A stretch of 7,218 bases of DNA, from assembly GCA_019747615.1 (NCBI GenBank), contig JAIEQQ010000568.1:1-7218 (forward strand), written 5' to 3'. The number at the start of each line of letters is the position of its first letter. Position 1 is the first letter of the stretch. Below, piece by piece: positions 5,265 to 7,218 of the stretch. Source of the stretch: Phycisphaerales bacterium. GTDB lineage: Bacteria; Planctomycetota; Phycisphaerae; Phycisphaerales; UBA1924. A program made the translations under genes and the position numbers. Under the pieces are notes generated by a model that saw only the letters and a list, made by a program, of their open reading frames with translations, was not told the DNA's origin and ran no database searches.

Positions 5265-7218
5265 TTAGCGGACCTTCGGACTCTCGGCCAGGAGCGACTC
5301 AAGCTCCTTCAGCTCCCGAGTGACCGTCGCGCCGTGATCGGCATCGGGCGTGCGTTGGCCGAATCGCAGCGCGTAGTACCGCTCGACCAGGCCCGTCGCC
5401 AGCTCGCGCACGCGGGCGGATTCGTGCCGCAACGTGCTGGCGTGCAAGAGTGGGGGGCGAGTGATCGGCTTGCCGAGCCCGCCGTGATTCAGCGTGTGCA
5501 ACAGGTCGAGGTAGAACCGCGTGTGCTCGCCGGTGACGATGCTGGCGGTCGCAGCCGAGCGTGCGCGCATCAGCGCGATGTGCCGGGCGATGATCGCGTA
5601 GACGCGCCGCCCGCCGGAGAGCAACGCCGCGATCGTGATCGCTGCCCCGCCGATGAGCATGGCGATCCACACCGCGCGGGCGACGCCCTTCTCGGGGATG
5701 TACTCGCGAAGGCTTGAGATCCAAGATGTCACGCTCCGCCGCCACGAACTCAACCACTCGACGGTCGTCGTATCGCCGGGAGATCGCTGGCGCGTCTGGT
5801 CAAAGGTCACCACGTTCTCAACCCAGGTGAACTCCGCCGCCTCGTACATTTGTCGCAACCACGAGAACAGCCCGCCGCCGGCCCGCTGGATGTGCGGTAG
5901 ATCGCTCGGCGGCGTCGGGTCGAACGTTTCCCAGCGCCTCGGGTTCAGCTTCAGCTCCACCCACGCGTGCGCATCGGACCTGCGGATCGTGTAGTGCCCC
6001 GCCACCGAGTTGAACTCGCCACCGGCGTAGCCTGTCACAACGCGAGCGGGGATATCAACTGACAGGCACATCGCCGCCATCGCGCTTGCGAAATACTCGC
6101 AGTGGCCTCGCTTGGTATCGAACAGGAACATCTCGATCGGGTCCGTGCCCGACGGCGCCGCGACCATCTCCAGCGAGTAGCTGAAGCCGCTTCGCAGATG
6201 GGCCATGAGCGCCAGCGCCCCGCGCCGTGTCTCGCCCGCCTCACGCGTTGATGCGTCGAGGCTCACGCCGTTCTCACGCAGGATGCGCTCGGCCAACTCG
6301 CGCACGCGCCCGCCCTTGAAGCTCTCGCCTCTCTTGCGATCGATCGCCCGCGTCGCGTCGGTCTCGACCGCACGCAAAGCGTCCGTCTCGGCGTTCGGCT
6401 CGCTCTCGGCCTCCGGCTCAAGATAATCCAGCACCGACGTCACCCGATAGCTCAGCACGCCGGACTGCCCCGAGCGCACCACCACCCCCGTCTCTTTCGA
6501 AACGTCGACCGAGCTACGCCGATCCGTCGAGACCCCAACTGCTCGGTACATCGCAAACAGCGGCGTGCTCGCTTCGACTGTCTGCCGGAATGTCACAGTC
6601 TGAACGCGCGTCACGCGACCGGCGCTCGCGTCGCCCGCCACGCCCTGGCCGCCGGCCTCGATGAGCATCCGCCGGTTGACATCGCGAGCGACGGACTCGG
6701 GCGTGCGTTCCCACACGCCGCGCGATGAGTCGTATGAATCCAGCACCGCCCCGCGGAGATAGAGCGTTGTGTCGGGTTCAAAGAGCTCCTTGCCGGAGCC
6801 GTCGGTCACTTTGACCTCCAGAACCGGCGTCGGCGACGACTGCAAGAGACCGGACTCTCCGAGCCGAATCGACTCGGAGAATCCCACCTGATTGCCACTG
6901 CCAAACGCCCCCCAGCCGCCCATCGCATCACGCACCAAGCCCCGCGGCGTCACAATGAACGCCGCGACCGCCAGCGTCATCGAGAGCACCGTCGCGATCG
7001 TCGCGACGATCCCAACACCCCAGCCGCCGGCGCGCGTCGTCGTGAGCGCCAGTGCCCCGGGCGTCGCCTGTGCGCGATCGGCTTCGGTCGCGCCAGCGCG
7101 AGTGGAGGCCTCGGCGCCGGCCGCGAGCTGCATCATGACCGTCGAGAGCACCGCCAGCGGCGTGTACAGCAAGACCGTGACGCCCAGCGGCAGACTGTTG
7201 CTCGTGAGCACGGCGCCG
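5265..7218 (-). CDS. TgpA-type membrane transglutaminase-like protein (5' end outside window)
   Basis: At least 648 residues are visible, and the frame is open to the window edge. The GTG at 7211 is probably internal, because family members begin with about six membrane helices and only the last appear here (about 8-28 and 66-88, counted from that GTG). A large non-cytoplasmic region follows. The transglutaminase core (about 330-435) shows all three catalytic residues: Cys371 in KRGHCEYFASAM, His415 in SDAHAWVEL and Asp431 in FDPTPP. A Glu/Ala-rich acidic linker (about 264-290) precedes it. One more helix (about 511-532) returns to the cytoplasm, followed by a DUF4129-like tail (about 563-640, HTRFYLDLLHTL to RELKELESLL). 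The layout is DUF3488, transglutaminase, DUF4129. In many bacteria such genes follow MoxR ATPase and DUF58 genes, which would lie beyond 7218. The substrate is unknown; a hydrolase or peptidase role on envelope proteins or peptides is as likely as cross-linking. The stop is TAA at 5265. Confidence 0.92.
   Translation of the reverse strand, partial: GAVLTSNSLPLGVTVLLYTPLAVLSTVMMQLAAGAEASTRAGATEADRAQATPGALALTTTRAGGWGVGIVATIATVLSMTLAVAAFIVTPRGLVRDAMGGWGAFGSGNQVGFSESIRLGESGLLQSSPTPVLEVKVTDGSGKELFEPDTTLYLRGAVLDSYDSSRGVWERTPESVARDVNRRMLIEAGGQGVAGDASAGRVTRVQTVTFRQTVEASTPLFAMYRAVGVSTDRRSSVDVSKETGVVVRSGQSGVLSYRVTSVLDYLEPEAESEPNAETDALRAVETDATRAIDRKRGESFKGGRVRELAERILRENGVSLDASTREAGETRRGALALMAHLRSGFSYSLEMVAAPSGTDPIEMFLFDTKRGHCEYFASAMAAMCLSVDIPARVVTGYAGGEFNSVAGHYTIRRSDAHAWVELKLNPRRWETFDPTPPSDLPHIQRAGGGLFSWLRQMYEAAEFTWVENVVTFDQTRQRSPGDTTTVEWLSSWRRSVTSWISSLREYIPEKGVARAVWIAMLIGGAAITIAALLSGGRRVYAIIARHIALMRARSAATASIVTGEHTRFYLDLLHTLNHGGLGKPITRPPLLHASTLRHESARVRELATGLVERYYALRFGQRTPDADHGATVTRELKELESLLAESPKVR

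Noticed and set aside
4895..5302. Minus-strand 135-codon frame bridging the gap between the transglutaminase and PilZ genes.
   Set aside because: It overlaps both neighbours in another frame and is dominated by Arg, Ala and Ser; the two flanking genes explain the coding signal.

Overview
The window is GC-rich bacterial DNA in which every supported gene lies on the minus strand, so genes are read from high to low coordinates. Three features together suggest a planctomycete, most likely of the Phycisphaerae: a secreted formylglycine-generating-enzyme-like protein with a PEP-CTERM-like arginine-rich tail, an RNase Y, and a TgpA-type transglutaminase. This assignment is inferred from protein types and composition, not from a marker gene.

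In transcription order the window begins inside a large membrane transglutaminase of the TgpA type (7218 to 5265; the 5' end is cut by the window edge). After a 168-base gap comes a two-gene unit: a YcgR-like PilZ protein expected to bind cyclic di-GMP (5096 to 4161), then, 15 bases on, a small VOC-fold protein (4145 to 3726). A 534-base non-coding stretch follows (3725 to 3192). It holds a good sigma70-type promoter candidate, several hairpins and two 12-base palindromes, and looks like a long leader for the next gene, ribonuclease Y (3191 to 1542). A second gap of 289 bases (1541 to 1253) precedes the secreted FGE-like protein (1252 to 104). Three bases after its stop another secreted protein begins (100 to beyond base 1); only its signal peptide is visible.

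The genes do not form one obvious pathway. RNase Y is a membrane-anchored mRNA decay enzyme. The PilZ protein probably reads a second messenger. The transglutaminase is an envelope protein of a kind often found beside MoxR and DUF58 genes, which would lie outside the window. The two genes at the low-coordinate end form a tightly coupled pair of exported proteins. I found no mobile element, CRISPR array, tRNA or rRNA, and no clearly new defence or metabolic system. The points most worth a second look are the gene start hidden at the window edge with its Shine-Dalgarno sequence inside the upstream gene, the loss of the catalytic cysteines in the FGE-like protein, the structured rny leader, and the expanded PilZ domain.
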